A stretch of DNA of 64,000 nucleotides. Source: Synechococcus sp. HJ21-Hayes (GTDB lineage Bacteria > Cyanobacteriota > Cyanobacteriia > PCC-6307 > Cyanobiaceae). The notes below the pieces were generated by a model. It saw nothing but the letters and a program-made list of their open reading frames with translations, did no database searches and was not told the DNA's origin. Shown piece after piece: positions 1 through 6,927 of the stretch; positions within the stretch are counted from its first letter, which is position 1, and every line of letters begins with the position of its first letter. A program made the translations under genes and the position numbers. The DNA lies in the NCBI RefSeq assembly GCF_024345835.1, contig NZ_JAGQBW010000006.1, positions 1 to 64,000 on the forward strand, given 5' to 3'.

Positions 1-58
1 AGCCCAAGGTCGCTGAGCATGGGGACAACGTCTACCAGAAGGAGCCCGCACAGAAAAA

Positions 59-283
59 TCACGGTGAAAGCAGAGTTGCTGCGTCCCGCGAACGGATCAA
101 GACCCGTTTGTCCAGAGATTCCCTAGGGCCAGAGAGGCTCCTCAGTAGCCCCTGGAGGCGCTCGTGTTGGCAGCGCAAGAACCGCTTGCGCTGCCAACTG
201 TCGTAAGCCTCAGGCTCGAAAACGCCCTCCGAGTCCCCTGCGTGGAGCATGAGCGCCTGTTCCTGAGGGTCTTCCTGTCTCAA
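59..283 (-). CDS. small hypothetical protein, last gene of a coupled set
   Basis: A 74-residue acidic/basic protein with no family I recognise. Its TTG start overlaps the TGA stop of the preceding minus-strand gene (TTGA at 280-283), the kind of overlap that marks translational coupling. That overlap is the main reason to accept it. It follows a terminase-small-subunit-like gene and another unknown protein, so a role in the same phage or satellite module is inferred. No signal peptide or membrane segment is visible. Confidence 0.45.
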   Translation of the reverse strand: MRQEDPQEQALMLHAGDSEGVFEPEAYDSWQRKRFLRCQHERLQGLLRSLSGPRESLDKRVLIRSRDAATLLSP

Positions 284-765
284 GTCGTTGAGACCGAAGC
301 GTTGACGTTGAAGGCTCTGACGTGAGCTGCAGCCGCCTCTTTGGAGGCGATGAGCTGGCGTTGGAGTTCCTCGGGGGATGGGGTTGCTTCGGCCCTGCGG
401 GCTCTCTCCGCCTCGAGGTTTTCCTCCATCCGGCTCAGAGCAGATTCGATTTGCGCGTTCTGCATCAGCTCGTGCTGGAGAGGGCGCTTAACGCCAAGCT
501 CACTGGCCAGATCCGGAGTCATCTCGGCGTGGCCGTCCAAAGCGGCTTGCAGTGCCAAGGAGATGGCGGGCCCGTAGGCGACTTCCGCCTGCTCCGCCAT
601 CGCCGGGTTGAGTGCACGGAAGGCGGTTTGCCAGGCAAAGGCACGGCTGTCCTTCCAGCTCCAAGGGGTTACGTCGCTTGGGATAGTCGACGGATCGATC
701 TGAGCAATTTGTGCGGCTTTCAGCAGTTCAGCGATGAGCAGCTGGGGTTTGTCGGTGGATTTCAT
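280..765 (-). CDS. hypothetical phage/satellite protein
   Basis: A 161-residue soluble protein, not recognised. I chose the ATG at 765 (MKSTDKPQ) because the longer frame is arginine/proline-rich and runs into the upstream gene. The C-terminal half is charged and helical, with E/R/A-rich residues around 110-150 that suggest a coiled coil. The gene sits 17 bp after the terminase-small-subunit-like gene, and its stop overlaps the next start. The four minus-strand genes between 1444 and 59 therefore look like one operon. A packaging-related role is inferred only from position. Confidence 0.65.
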   Translation of the reverse strand: MKSTDKPQLLIAELLKAAQIAQIDPSTIPSDVTPWSWKDSRAFAWQTAFRALNPAMAEQAEVAYGPAISLALQAALDGHAEMTPDLASELGVKRPLQHELMQNAQIESALSRMEENLEAERARRAEATPSPEELQRQLIASKEAAAAHVRAFNVNASVSTT

Positions 766-782
766 GGATTGGCCCTGCAGGG

Positions 783-1199
783 TTAGATGTCGATCACCTG
801 CGCGTGCTCGACGCCATCTTCGATGGATTGGAGCTGGTTGCGAATGGCCTGGAGCTGCTTCCGCTGCTCGGCTTCCAGGACGTTTTGGTTCAGGATCTTG
901 AAGCACTCGGCGATGGCACTTGTTCGCGCGTAAGCCTTCACCGCAGGGTCGAGGGCGATGGCCACCAGCTCCTCTGCAAGACGCGGGGCGGCATTGGCCA
1001 GGATGCCGTTTGCATTGTTGAGATTTTCGCGGACAACCCGTTCGATGAACTCAGTCGCTCGGGGGTCCTTGGCGTAGCGCCGCAGGGTTGGAGCCTTGAT
1101 GCCCACTGCTTCTGCGGCTTCTGCCCACTTACTGCCGCTAGCCGCAAGCGTCAGGGCCGTCAGGATCCTTGGCGGAAGTGGCTTTTCGTTGATCACCAT
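783..1199 (-). CDS. terminase small subunit-like helix-turn-helix protein
   Basis: A 138-residue protein. Near the N-terminus, residues about 15-45 form a helix-turn-helix (SGSKWAEAAEAVGI, then APTLRRYAKDP), followed by long helices and a Q/R-rich C-terminal coiled coil. This layout is typical of phage small terminase subunits, which recognise pac/cos DNA and recruit the large terminase; a generic phage HTH regulator is the alternative. The ATG at 1199 overlaps the TGA of the upstream small gene (TGATG), which fixes the start. No large terminase is seen nearby, as in phage satellites that redirect a helper's packaging machinery. Confidence 0.6.
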   Translation of the reverse strand: MVINEKPLPPRILTALTLAASGSKWAEAAEAVGIKAPTLRRYAKDPRATEFIERVVRENLNNANGILANAAPRLAEELVAIALDPAVKAYARTSAIAECFKILNQNVLEAEQRKQLQAIRNQLQSIEDGVEHAQVIDI

Positions 1200-1444
1200 C
1201 ACAACTCCTGCATGGGACAACGTTTACGTCGTGGCGTCACCCCACGCCCGAGTCGTTTGGCGAGACCTGGGGCCCTGCGGCAAGCAAGGTCCTCGGGTTC
1301 GATTCCTTCGAACTGCCACTTAGCCCAAGCCATTTGCCCCCAAGCATCTGCTGCAGAGCGGTCTCTACCGAAAAGGGTGGTTGCGACACGGTTGATCCGG
1401 CTGAGTTGTATCCACTCCTCCATGGACAAGTGCGCGTCGGCCAA
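1199..1444 (-). CDS. small hypothetical protein, first gene of the set
   Basis: An 81-residue basic protein with several tryptophans (about residues 35-43) and an arginine-rich tail. I recognise no family. It is the promoter-proximal gene of a minus-strand set and its stop codon overlaps the ATG of the terminase-small-subunit-like gene. It lies divergent to the short integrase at 1762. The overlap supports it as a real gene; function is unknown. Confidence 0.5.
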   Translation of the reverse strand: MADAHLSMEEWIQLSRINRVATTLFGRDRSAADAWGQMAWAKWQFEGIEPEDLACRRAPGLAKRLGRGVTPRRKRCPMQEL

Positions 1445-1761
1445 GGGCTGAACTAATGCTTCCCAAAGTGTAACTGTGTTTCGCGATAAATTTCTTTTGT
1501 GCTACATTGCTGTCGTCGGTATTTGTGGTGCCTTGTCAGGTTCCCTGGGTGTTGCAAGGCATAAGCAAAACTTGAACCCTGCCCCCTCGGGCAAGGCTTC
1601 TCTATGACAGTAAAGCTCATATAAAGTGGCAAAAGTATTGGCAATGCTGTTGTTGGGTCTCTGGCTCTTGGGTTCTACTGTTGCACGCTAGCCGCGTAAA
1701 ATGTCAGTTAGACGCGGTGCCCCTCTGGCACTGGGTTCTAGGACCACCCAAATCCAATCCA
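1445..1761. other. divergent intergenic region
   Basis: About 315 bp between the minus-strand set starting at 1444 and the short integrase starting at 1762. It is clearly AT-richer than its surroundings and should hold both promoters, but I cannot assign a convincing -35/-10 pair. No coding frame with support is visible. Confidence 0.5.
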
Positions 1762-2337
1762 ATGAAAACGAATCGCTTTGGTCAGGCGGCGGTTCTGAGC
1801 ACGGATCAGCTCGATCGCCTCATTGCGGCCCTGCCTGGGCGTCATCACCAAGTTCTGGCAGAAGTGTGCCGTCGGACCGGTTGCCGGATCTCGGAAGGAC
1901 GCCAGCTCACGTGGGGGTGCGTTTGCCGCGGCGGTGTCACGTTCCCGAAGACAATCACCAAGGGCAAGTTGGCGTCTCGGACGGTGCCCGCTACGCCCAG
2001 GCTCCAGGAGATCTTCGCCTGTTGGCGTGAGGACTGGTCGCATCTGAATGGGCGCGATCCTGCAGGCAGTGACTTTGTGTTTCCCGGTCGCTTTGCCGGC
2101 CAATGTCTCTCCAGTCGAGCCTTCATGGATGCTCTTGAATTGGCCGCCATGGAGGTGGGCCTGGAAGGCGTCTCAAGCCACTCTTTTCGGCGTTCCGCTC
2201 TATCTGCCGCAAGCGAAGCTGGAGTGCCATTGGCGGCGCTTAGAGCGTTGTCTGGGCACCAGTCACTGTCGACACTGCAGCGTTATCTGGAAATCAGTCA
2301 GACAGCGAAGGAACAGGCGGCTGCGGCGTTTGCTTGA
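1762..2337 (+). CDS. short tyrosine recombinase / phage integrase (catalytic domain only)
   Basis: A 191-residue protein consisting essentially of the tyrosine-recombinase catalytic domain. The expected active-site residues are present: Arg42 (GCRISEG), Lys67 or Lys69 in a beta-hairpin, His140-x-x-Arg143 (SHSFRR), His166 (SGHQS) and the nucleophile Tyr175 (LQRYLEIS). The usual N-terminal core-binding domain is missing, so it is much shorter than XerC/D or phage integrases. I chose the ATG at 1762 over an upstream TTG because homology begins there. It could act as a resolvase-like or accessory recombinase of the element, which also carries a full-length integrase at 10785-12047. Confidence 0.85.
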   Translation: MKTNRFGQAAVLSTDQLDRLIAALPGRHHQVLAEVCRRTGCRISEGRQLTWGCVCRGGVTFPKTITKGKLASRTVPATPRLQEIFACWREDWSHLNGRDPAGSDFVFPGRFAGQCLSSRAFMDALELAAMEVGLEGVSSHSFRRSALSAASEAGVPLAALRALSGHQSLSTLQRYLEISQTAKEQAAAAFA

Positions 2338-2391
2338 GGTTCTGAGAAAATGTCGCAACATCGAGATTGTCGCATTTTCCGACAACCTCAG
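2334..2391. repeat. imperfect inverted repeat at the integrase stop
   Basis: Arms at 2334-2352 and 2373-2391 pair at 15 of 19 positions (GAGGTT...AACCTC outside, AAAATG...CATTTT inside). It spans the stop codon of the short integrase and abuts the MITE. It may be a terminator or a recombination site; the sequence does not decide. Confidence 0.4.
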
Positions 2392-2559
2392 AGGCTGCTG
2401 AAAAAGGTTTCTATACCCCCTCCCTTATCCGCGAAGTGCACCAAAGGTGTACTCCAAGATGTTGGTGTTGACGGAGGGGGTATTCAGGCACCCAGAACCA
2501 GATTGAATCGGGAAGATTGCCTGAGATTGTCAATAGTGCGGAGGCTTTTCAGCAGCCTC
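2391..2559. mobile_element. MITE-like element, 169 bp, with 14-bp perfect terminal inverted repeats
   Basis: Ends are GAGGCTGCTGAAAA (2391-2404) and its exact reverse complement (2546-2559). There is no coding capacity between them. The termini closely match those of the IS5-type element at 5131-6499 (left GGAGGCTGCTGATAAA, right TTTTCAGAAGCCTCC), so it is probably a non-autonomous relative moved by that transposase family. No clear target duplication is visible. Confidence 0.65.
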
Positions 2560-2613
2560 CCAAATCTCTGCAGCACTGCCAGCATTCGGAAAAAGATATG
2601 CACGCCACTGCTC

Positions 2614-2868
2614 TTCTACGGCAGCGCCGGCAGCGGCCTAATGCTCTCGAAATACTTCGTGGCCAACCGGCAGATGGTGGTGACCCGCTCCACTAACTTT
2701 ACATAGCACTGAATCCATGGTGATCCCGACAATCCACGCAACCGGGGCTACGTGAATAACCTTCTACGCCTGAACATCGCTGAGCTGGCACAGCTGTTCG
2801 CCGAGGACTTTGCAAGGATGTGGGGCTATGGCACCCATGCTGACATTTATTCAGCCATAGCCCCTATC
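2614..2868 (+). pseudogene. remnant of a phospholipase D-like (HKD) nuclease, C-terminal part
   Basis: Reading through two in-frame stops (TAG at 2704 and TGA at 2710) gives a recognisable PLD-family C-terminus. It has a degenerate K-F-V...V-V-T-x-S-x-N-F-T strand (the region after the catalytic His-x-Lys), then IHGDPDN, NNLLRLN and ELAQLFAEDFARMWG. These features are typical of bacterial PLD-type nucleases. The N-terminal half is gone, and a MITE lies immediately upstream. It is not functional as it stands. Confidence 0.6.
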
Positions 2869-2909
2869 AACTCGTCCCTGGCACTGCCATTGCTAGCAAC
2901 AGTACTGGC

Positions 2910-3401
2910 CTACTCAGAAGACCGTGGCTCCTTTCTTAAAAGAGACTCAAGCACCTCTGGATCAGAGCCAGAAATTACAACTAGTATATTTTCAACAGTG
3001 AAAATAAGTTCTGAGTGCTCCGCGCTGCGAGCGGCACCGCCCCATATAACTCCTTGCGCAAATCTCATCGCATTCTCGGCATCGCCTTCGCTTCGATACT
3101 CGAAATAATAAAGCGTACCTCGCTTCCCATTACACGCAAACGATTGGTAATCCTTGCGCTCCGGGTTCATTGCAGCATTTACCGAGGACTTTCCGGAGAT
3201 AGAGAAAAAAAGACTAGCGTGCGAAGAAGAGGCATGCTCGCCATTGATAGACGCACACTTTGGCGCAATGGCTTTTTCGCTAAGCCTGACATCTGCTATC
3301 CCGCGAGCATAGCTCGGCGCAATCTTGCTTCCGACAAAGAGGCAACAAGTAGCAGCGAAGCATACTTGCAAGCAAAGCCTGCTCAGACTTTTTCTTGGCA
3401 T
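2910..3401 (-). CDS. secreted hypothetical protein
   Basis: A 163-residue protein starting at the ATG at 3401, with a signal peptide of about 31 residues (positive start, then a Cys-rich hydrophobic core, then APSYA). The mature part has a few cysteines and no domain I recognise. The gene is clearly AT-richer than the flanking satellite genes, as is the next gene upstream, so both look acquired together. Export to the periplasm is inferred from the signal. Function is unknown. Confidence 0.6.
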   Translation of the reverse strand: MPRKSLSRLCLQVCFAATCCLFVGSKIAPSYARGIADVRLSEKAIAPKCASINGEHASSSHASLFFSISGKSSVNAAMNPERKDYQSFACNGKRGTLYYFEYRSEGDAENAMRFAQGVIWGGAARSAEHSELIFTVENILVVISGSDPEVLESLLRKEPRSSE

Positions 3402-3631
3402 GATCACTTTAGCCCTCCACAACCACGAATAAAACCAGCATTCAGCAGCCAGATTGACTGCCAACAACATCAGCTTCACTTTGACCCGAGACGACCAGAT
3501 GCCGACCAAGGGCGGCATCTGTGAAGACAGATGATCCGAGTCACGATTAAGACGGTGATCCACGCATTCCGGCTGGATGTACGTATTTGGCTGGCGCCAC
3601 TCGACGCATTGCGTATTTTTATCCCATGCCA

Positions 3632-4858
3632 TTATCGCAACGGAATAAGTGTGCTGCCGTTGAATAGGTAAAGACCAGGACTGTGCGGAGGTCTCGCTAC
3701 CGCGCAAACAACTTGACCGCCCAAGCCCTTAATCACCATTGGATAATTTGAGCAGGTGGGATCTAATGTGAGACCCAGTACACTCTTTAGATCTGATTCA
3801 AGTGAGCTCACAGTGCCCGTGCCAGGCAAAGGATAAGAGGGGTTATAGCTTCCATTATTTCCGCCAAAAGCCTGTGGATAAGGTGATGCTTGCTGAATTG
3901 GGGCTGGAGGGCGAGGCTCAGAAGAGGGGCGCCCAAGATTACTCAAAAGATTGCCGAGCAATGCAGCGCCGGAGTTAATGAGCGTCATTGTCATCTCCTG
4001 CTTAGATCTTTGAGCATCAAGATTTTCCTGCGCTATACGAGAGCGACTTTCCTGCTCAAGTCGCAATGCCTCAGCCTGAGAGTTGAGCGTATTTAACGAG
4101 GGTGTGAACACAGATTCTGCGCCGCTATCCCTTATTGCAGGCACAAGAGACCCGCCAGCCAGAGGGCCTGGAGGAGAAGAAGGGAATGGCGAAGCTTGAG
4201 TTGTCGCGTCTCTGGGGGCTCCAATTGCTTGTCCTATTACCCTCTCGTAGCCTTCAGTTTTCACAAGCACACCCTCATTGGTCCTAGTGTATCCATTGAG
4301 ATTAGGCTGCCTCCCGTAAAGGATCTGGCACGACAACATGCCATGCTCTCTGTGCATCTTCGCAGAGATCTGTCCAACTTGTGGTGGCATCGGATATCCA
4401 AAAGCAGCCGAAACAGCGGTGATTGCAGCGGGCTCAGCAGCAACAAGAGACTCCACTAGCGCACCGCACATATCAGCGCCAGACATTGGAATCGTTTTCA
4501 AGGTTATATAGGTAGCCTGAAAGTCTGGATTCGCGCATGTAGCAGCCCCAGCAGTCATACACACTTTTGCAGCGCTCTTAATCCCTTCGCCAATAGCATC
4601 TCCCACTGGCTGAAGGAATTCCTCGTCAAACCCCCTTAGAGCCTTTCGGACATCAGAGTTCTTATCCAAAACGTCTATTGATCTAAGCCCTTTGCGGATT
4701 CCTGAGCCCTTGCAAAATACATCAAAGTAGCCACAGCCGGCATTGGCTGGAGCTGCCGTTATGCCGACCATGGCATTCGCAGAAATTGCGGCCAGGCATA
4801 AGAGGCCGATAGACTTTGTTTGGGCAAGCAACTGTCGCCCCTTTGGCGTTCTCAGCAT
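3632..4858 (-). CDS. large secreted hypothetical protein
   Basis: A 408-residue protein. The ATG at 4858 is preceded by a clear AGGAGG eight bases upstream, which decides the start. Residues 1 to about 39 form a signal peptide ending PANA before a Cys. The middle holds paired cysteines (VCMTAGAATC, MCGALV, LSCQI). A helical, possibly coiled-coil segment rich in E/R/Q lies around residues 255-295, followed by a Pro/Gly/Ser-rich linker. I recognise no family. Base composition is AT-richer than the surroundings. It is probably an exported or surface protein. Confidence 0.65.
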   Translation of the reverse strand: MLRTPKGRQLLAQTKSIGLLCLAAISANAMVGITAAPANAGCGYFDVFCKGSGIRKGLRSIDVLDKNSDVRKALRGFDEEFLQPVGDAIGEGIKSAAKVCMTAGAATCANPDFQATYITLKTIPMSGADMCGALVESLVAAEPAAITAVSAAFGYPMPPQVGQISAKMHREHGMLSCQILYGRQPNLNGYTRTNEGVLVKTEGYERVIGQAIGAPRDATTQASPFPSSPPGPLAGGSLVPAIRDSGAESVFTPSLNTLNSQAEALRLEQESRSRIAQENLDAQRSKQEMTMTLINSGAALLGNLLSNLGRPSSEPRPPAPIQQASPYPQAFGGNNGSYNPSYPLPGTGTVSSLESDLKSVLGLTLDPTCSNYPMVIKGLGGQVVCAVARPPHSPGLYLFNGSTLIPLR

Positions 4859-5023
4859 TGCCTTGGCCTCCTCTTGGGCTTGTAGTGGATTGGAGGATCT
4901 CGCTTTCCACCAGCAGGTATTAATTCCTGGAGACTGCAACTCTGCCGCAACCGAAGTCGCAAGCTTCATCAGGCTATTAATCCTGACTGACGTACAATCT
5001 CAATATGCTGAATCACAAGAATC

Positions 5024-5131
5024 ATGCCCCCTGCTCAAAGCCTGGCGCTTGAGCTTTGTCTAGCAAAGGGAAGCAGCGTAGGTGCACTGATTCAGTCACG
5101 AGTTCGCAACGGCATGCAGCAGCTGATCTAG
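5024..5131 (+). pseudogene. possible short gene fragment cut by the IS
   Basis: A 35-codon frame from ATG 5024 whose stop (TAG 5129-5131) is completed by the first base of the IS end. The encoded stretch (ALELCLAKGSSVGALIQSRV) looks protein-like, so it may be the 5' end of a gene interrupted by the IS. No continuation was found beyond the element. Weakly supported. Confidence 0.2.
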
Positions 5132-6499
5132 GAGGCTGCTGATAAAGCCAGCCAACTGCGGGAGAATGGTGCAACGGCGTTGAGTTGATGCGCAGCCAGC
5201 AGGAACGCACCGGTCCCCTGTTCTCGTACATCTCCACAGAAGACCGCATCCCGGCATCCCATCCCCTGCGTCAGGTACGGCGCCTGGAGGATCAAGCTCT
5301 TGATCGACTGAATCCGACCTTCTGCAAGCTCTATCCCGAGGGCGGGTAGGCCCTCGATTCCGCCGGAGCAGCTGCTCTTGGCCCTGTTGCTGCAGGCGAT
5401 CTACGGCATTCGCTCGGAGCGCCTGTTGATCGAGCAGCTTGACTACAACCTGCTGTTCCGCTGGTTTGTCGGCCTCAACGCCGATGATCCCGTCTGGCAC
5501 CCGACCTCATTCACCAAGAACCGTGATCGGCTGTTGAACGAGGCGCTCATGGCCAAGTTCCTTGAGCTGCTTCTTGCTGCATCTGAGGTGAAACCCCTGC
5601 TGAGTTCAGAGCACTTCTTGGTGGATGGCACCCTGCTTCGGGCCTGGGCCTCTCACGGCTCATTGGAGCGGATCGATGGGATCGACGACGACCCGCCATC
5701 GCCGAGTGGTGGCAAAGGCTTTGGCGCTTTTGCCAACACTGGTAAGACGCGTGCCAAGGGCGACTTCCGCGGCCTGTTCCTCTCCAACCAGACCCACCGT
5801 TCGACAAGCGACGACGAGGCCTGGCTGTTCAAGAAGTCTCCTGGCGTCGGCGCCTTCCTGAGCTTCATGGGGCACTGCGTCATGGTGAACCGCAACGGCC
5901 TGGTGGTAGCCAGTGAAGTAACCAAAGCCACCGGCAAAGCTCAACGAGAAGCCGCGCAGCGAATGGCTCGTTCCCTCAGGGGTGCACACCAGAAGCCCCT
6001 CGGTGCCGACAAGGGCTACGACACCCGGGAGTTCGTGGTTGATCTGCGCATCAAGGGCATCACGCCCCATGTCGCGCAGAACCTCACGCGCCGAGGTGGA
6101 TCGGCGATCGATGGCCGCACGGCGTGGCATCAGGGCTGTGCCCAATCGATCAACTCCCGCAAGCGAATCGAGCAGGTGTTTGGCTGGATCAAACAGTCAG
6201 CCGGGCTGAGGCAACTCAAGGCTCGGGGTAGGACCAACGTTGGAGCGGTGTTCCGGCTGCATGTAGTGGCCGATAACCTGATCCTCATCACCAACCTGCT
6301 CAGGGCACAGGCGGTGATGGCATGAACGCAGCCGGGAAAGGAGCCAAGGGGCGGGACAGCTGGTCTCGAATCATGGACTCAGGCCCGGCTGAGGCACCGG
6401 CCTGTCCATTGATGGCGGTCAACTTGATTGACACGCCGCGATCAACGGTCATGAATCGGCCAGCGGGCCGGCTTTACCCCGGATTTTCAGAAGCCTCCT
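5131..6499 (+). mobile_element. IS5-family insertion sequence, about 1.37 kb
   Basis: It contains a DDE transposase gene. It is bounded by imperfect terminal inverted repeats: left GGAGGCTGCTGATAAA (5131-5146) and right TTTTCAGAAGCCTCC (6484-6498). I see no convincing target-site duplication. The right end truncates a minus-strand gene after about 24 codons (6474-6569). The transposase is frameshifted, so this copy may no longer be autonomous. Confidence 0.8.
5188..6325 (+). pseudogene. IS5-family transposase, frameshifted after about 52 codons
   Basis: The normal N-terminus starts at ATG 5188 (MRSQQERTGPLFSYIS) and is open to TAG 5347-5349. The rest (from about 5345, GRPSIPPEQ, then LLIEQLDYNLLFRWFVGL) continues in the next frame to 6325, giving a 300-residue DDE domain. 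Motifs seen are FLVDGTLLRAWAS (first Asp), LGADKGYD (second Asp) and RKRIEQVFGWIK (Glu region). One extra G in GGGCGGGTAGG explains the break. It is either a decaying copy or a +1 frameshift site; simple mutation is likelier. Confidence 0.8.
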
Positions 6500-6569
6500 C
6501 AGGATGTGTCTCAACAAGACGTTGCCATGCGTCGCGTGGGTTTTTCTGCCCACCTAGCACCTTGATCAT
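6474..6569 (-). pseudogene. 5' fragment of a gene truncated by the IS
   Basis: The ATG at 6569 overlaps the TGA of the preceding gene (ATGA), so this was a coupled gene. It reads MIKVLGGQKNPRDAWQRLVE and then enters the IS right end, stopping at 6474. The N-P-R-D-x-W-x-R-L start resembles the beginning of BRO/antirepressor-like phage proteins, but too little remains to be sure. The lost remainder was not found on the other side of the IS. Confidence 0.45.
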
Positions 6570-6748
6570 GTCGAAGACGCTCGGCCTGCCGTCCGCTTGG
6601 GTTCGATCACTAGGTTCAGGCGCCAGGGGGAGGGCGGCAGCTCCTCTCCGGGGTTGACTGTCAATAGCTCCAGCACCGGCGGGTTTTGAAGGATCGTGAG
6701 GCGATTGGCCCTGCGGAGCAGGGATGCGAGTTCGCGGCTGTTGTCCAT
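6566..6748 (-). CDS. small hypothetical protein of the satellite operon
   Basis: A 60-residue protein from ATG 6748 (MDNSRELAS); an upstream TTG at 6841 would add 31 residues. It is Leu/Arg-rich with no recognised domain. It lies downstream of the primase-helicase and overlaps the start of the IS-truncated gene by four bases, which supports expression in the same transcript. Function unknown. Confidence 0.45.
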   Translation of the reverse strand: MDNSRELASLLRRANRLTILQNPPVLELLTVNPGEELPPSPWRLNLVIEPKRTAGRASST

Positions 6749-6927
6749 GGTGACGGCGGCAGGTTTCCCCTCAGGATGGCGGATTTTCAAGACGGCGATT
6801 TTCTGTGCGCTATCGGCCCTGCAGGCTCTCGTGATGAACAAAAAATAGTTGTCTTCTCTGTCCTTTCTGTCTTTTCAGTGAGTGCCCCTGCAGGGCCATA
6901 AAGACAGAAAGGACAGGAAAGACACGT

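Noticed and set aside
1285-1325. tRNA-like T-loop sequence GGTTCGATTCC
   Set aside because: The flanking bases do not form a 5-bp T stem and no acceptor or anticodon arm is present; it lies inside a coupled protein gene.
2752-3108. 118-codon plus-strand frame after the PLD remnant
   Set aside because: Only its first 40 codons look protein-like and these belong to the PLD pseudogene; the rest is antisense to the secreted-protein gene.
6322-6657. 111-codon frame following the transposase
   Set aside because: It crosses the IS right end and runs antisense to coupled satellite genes; composition is not protein-like.
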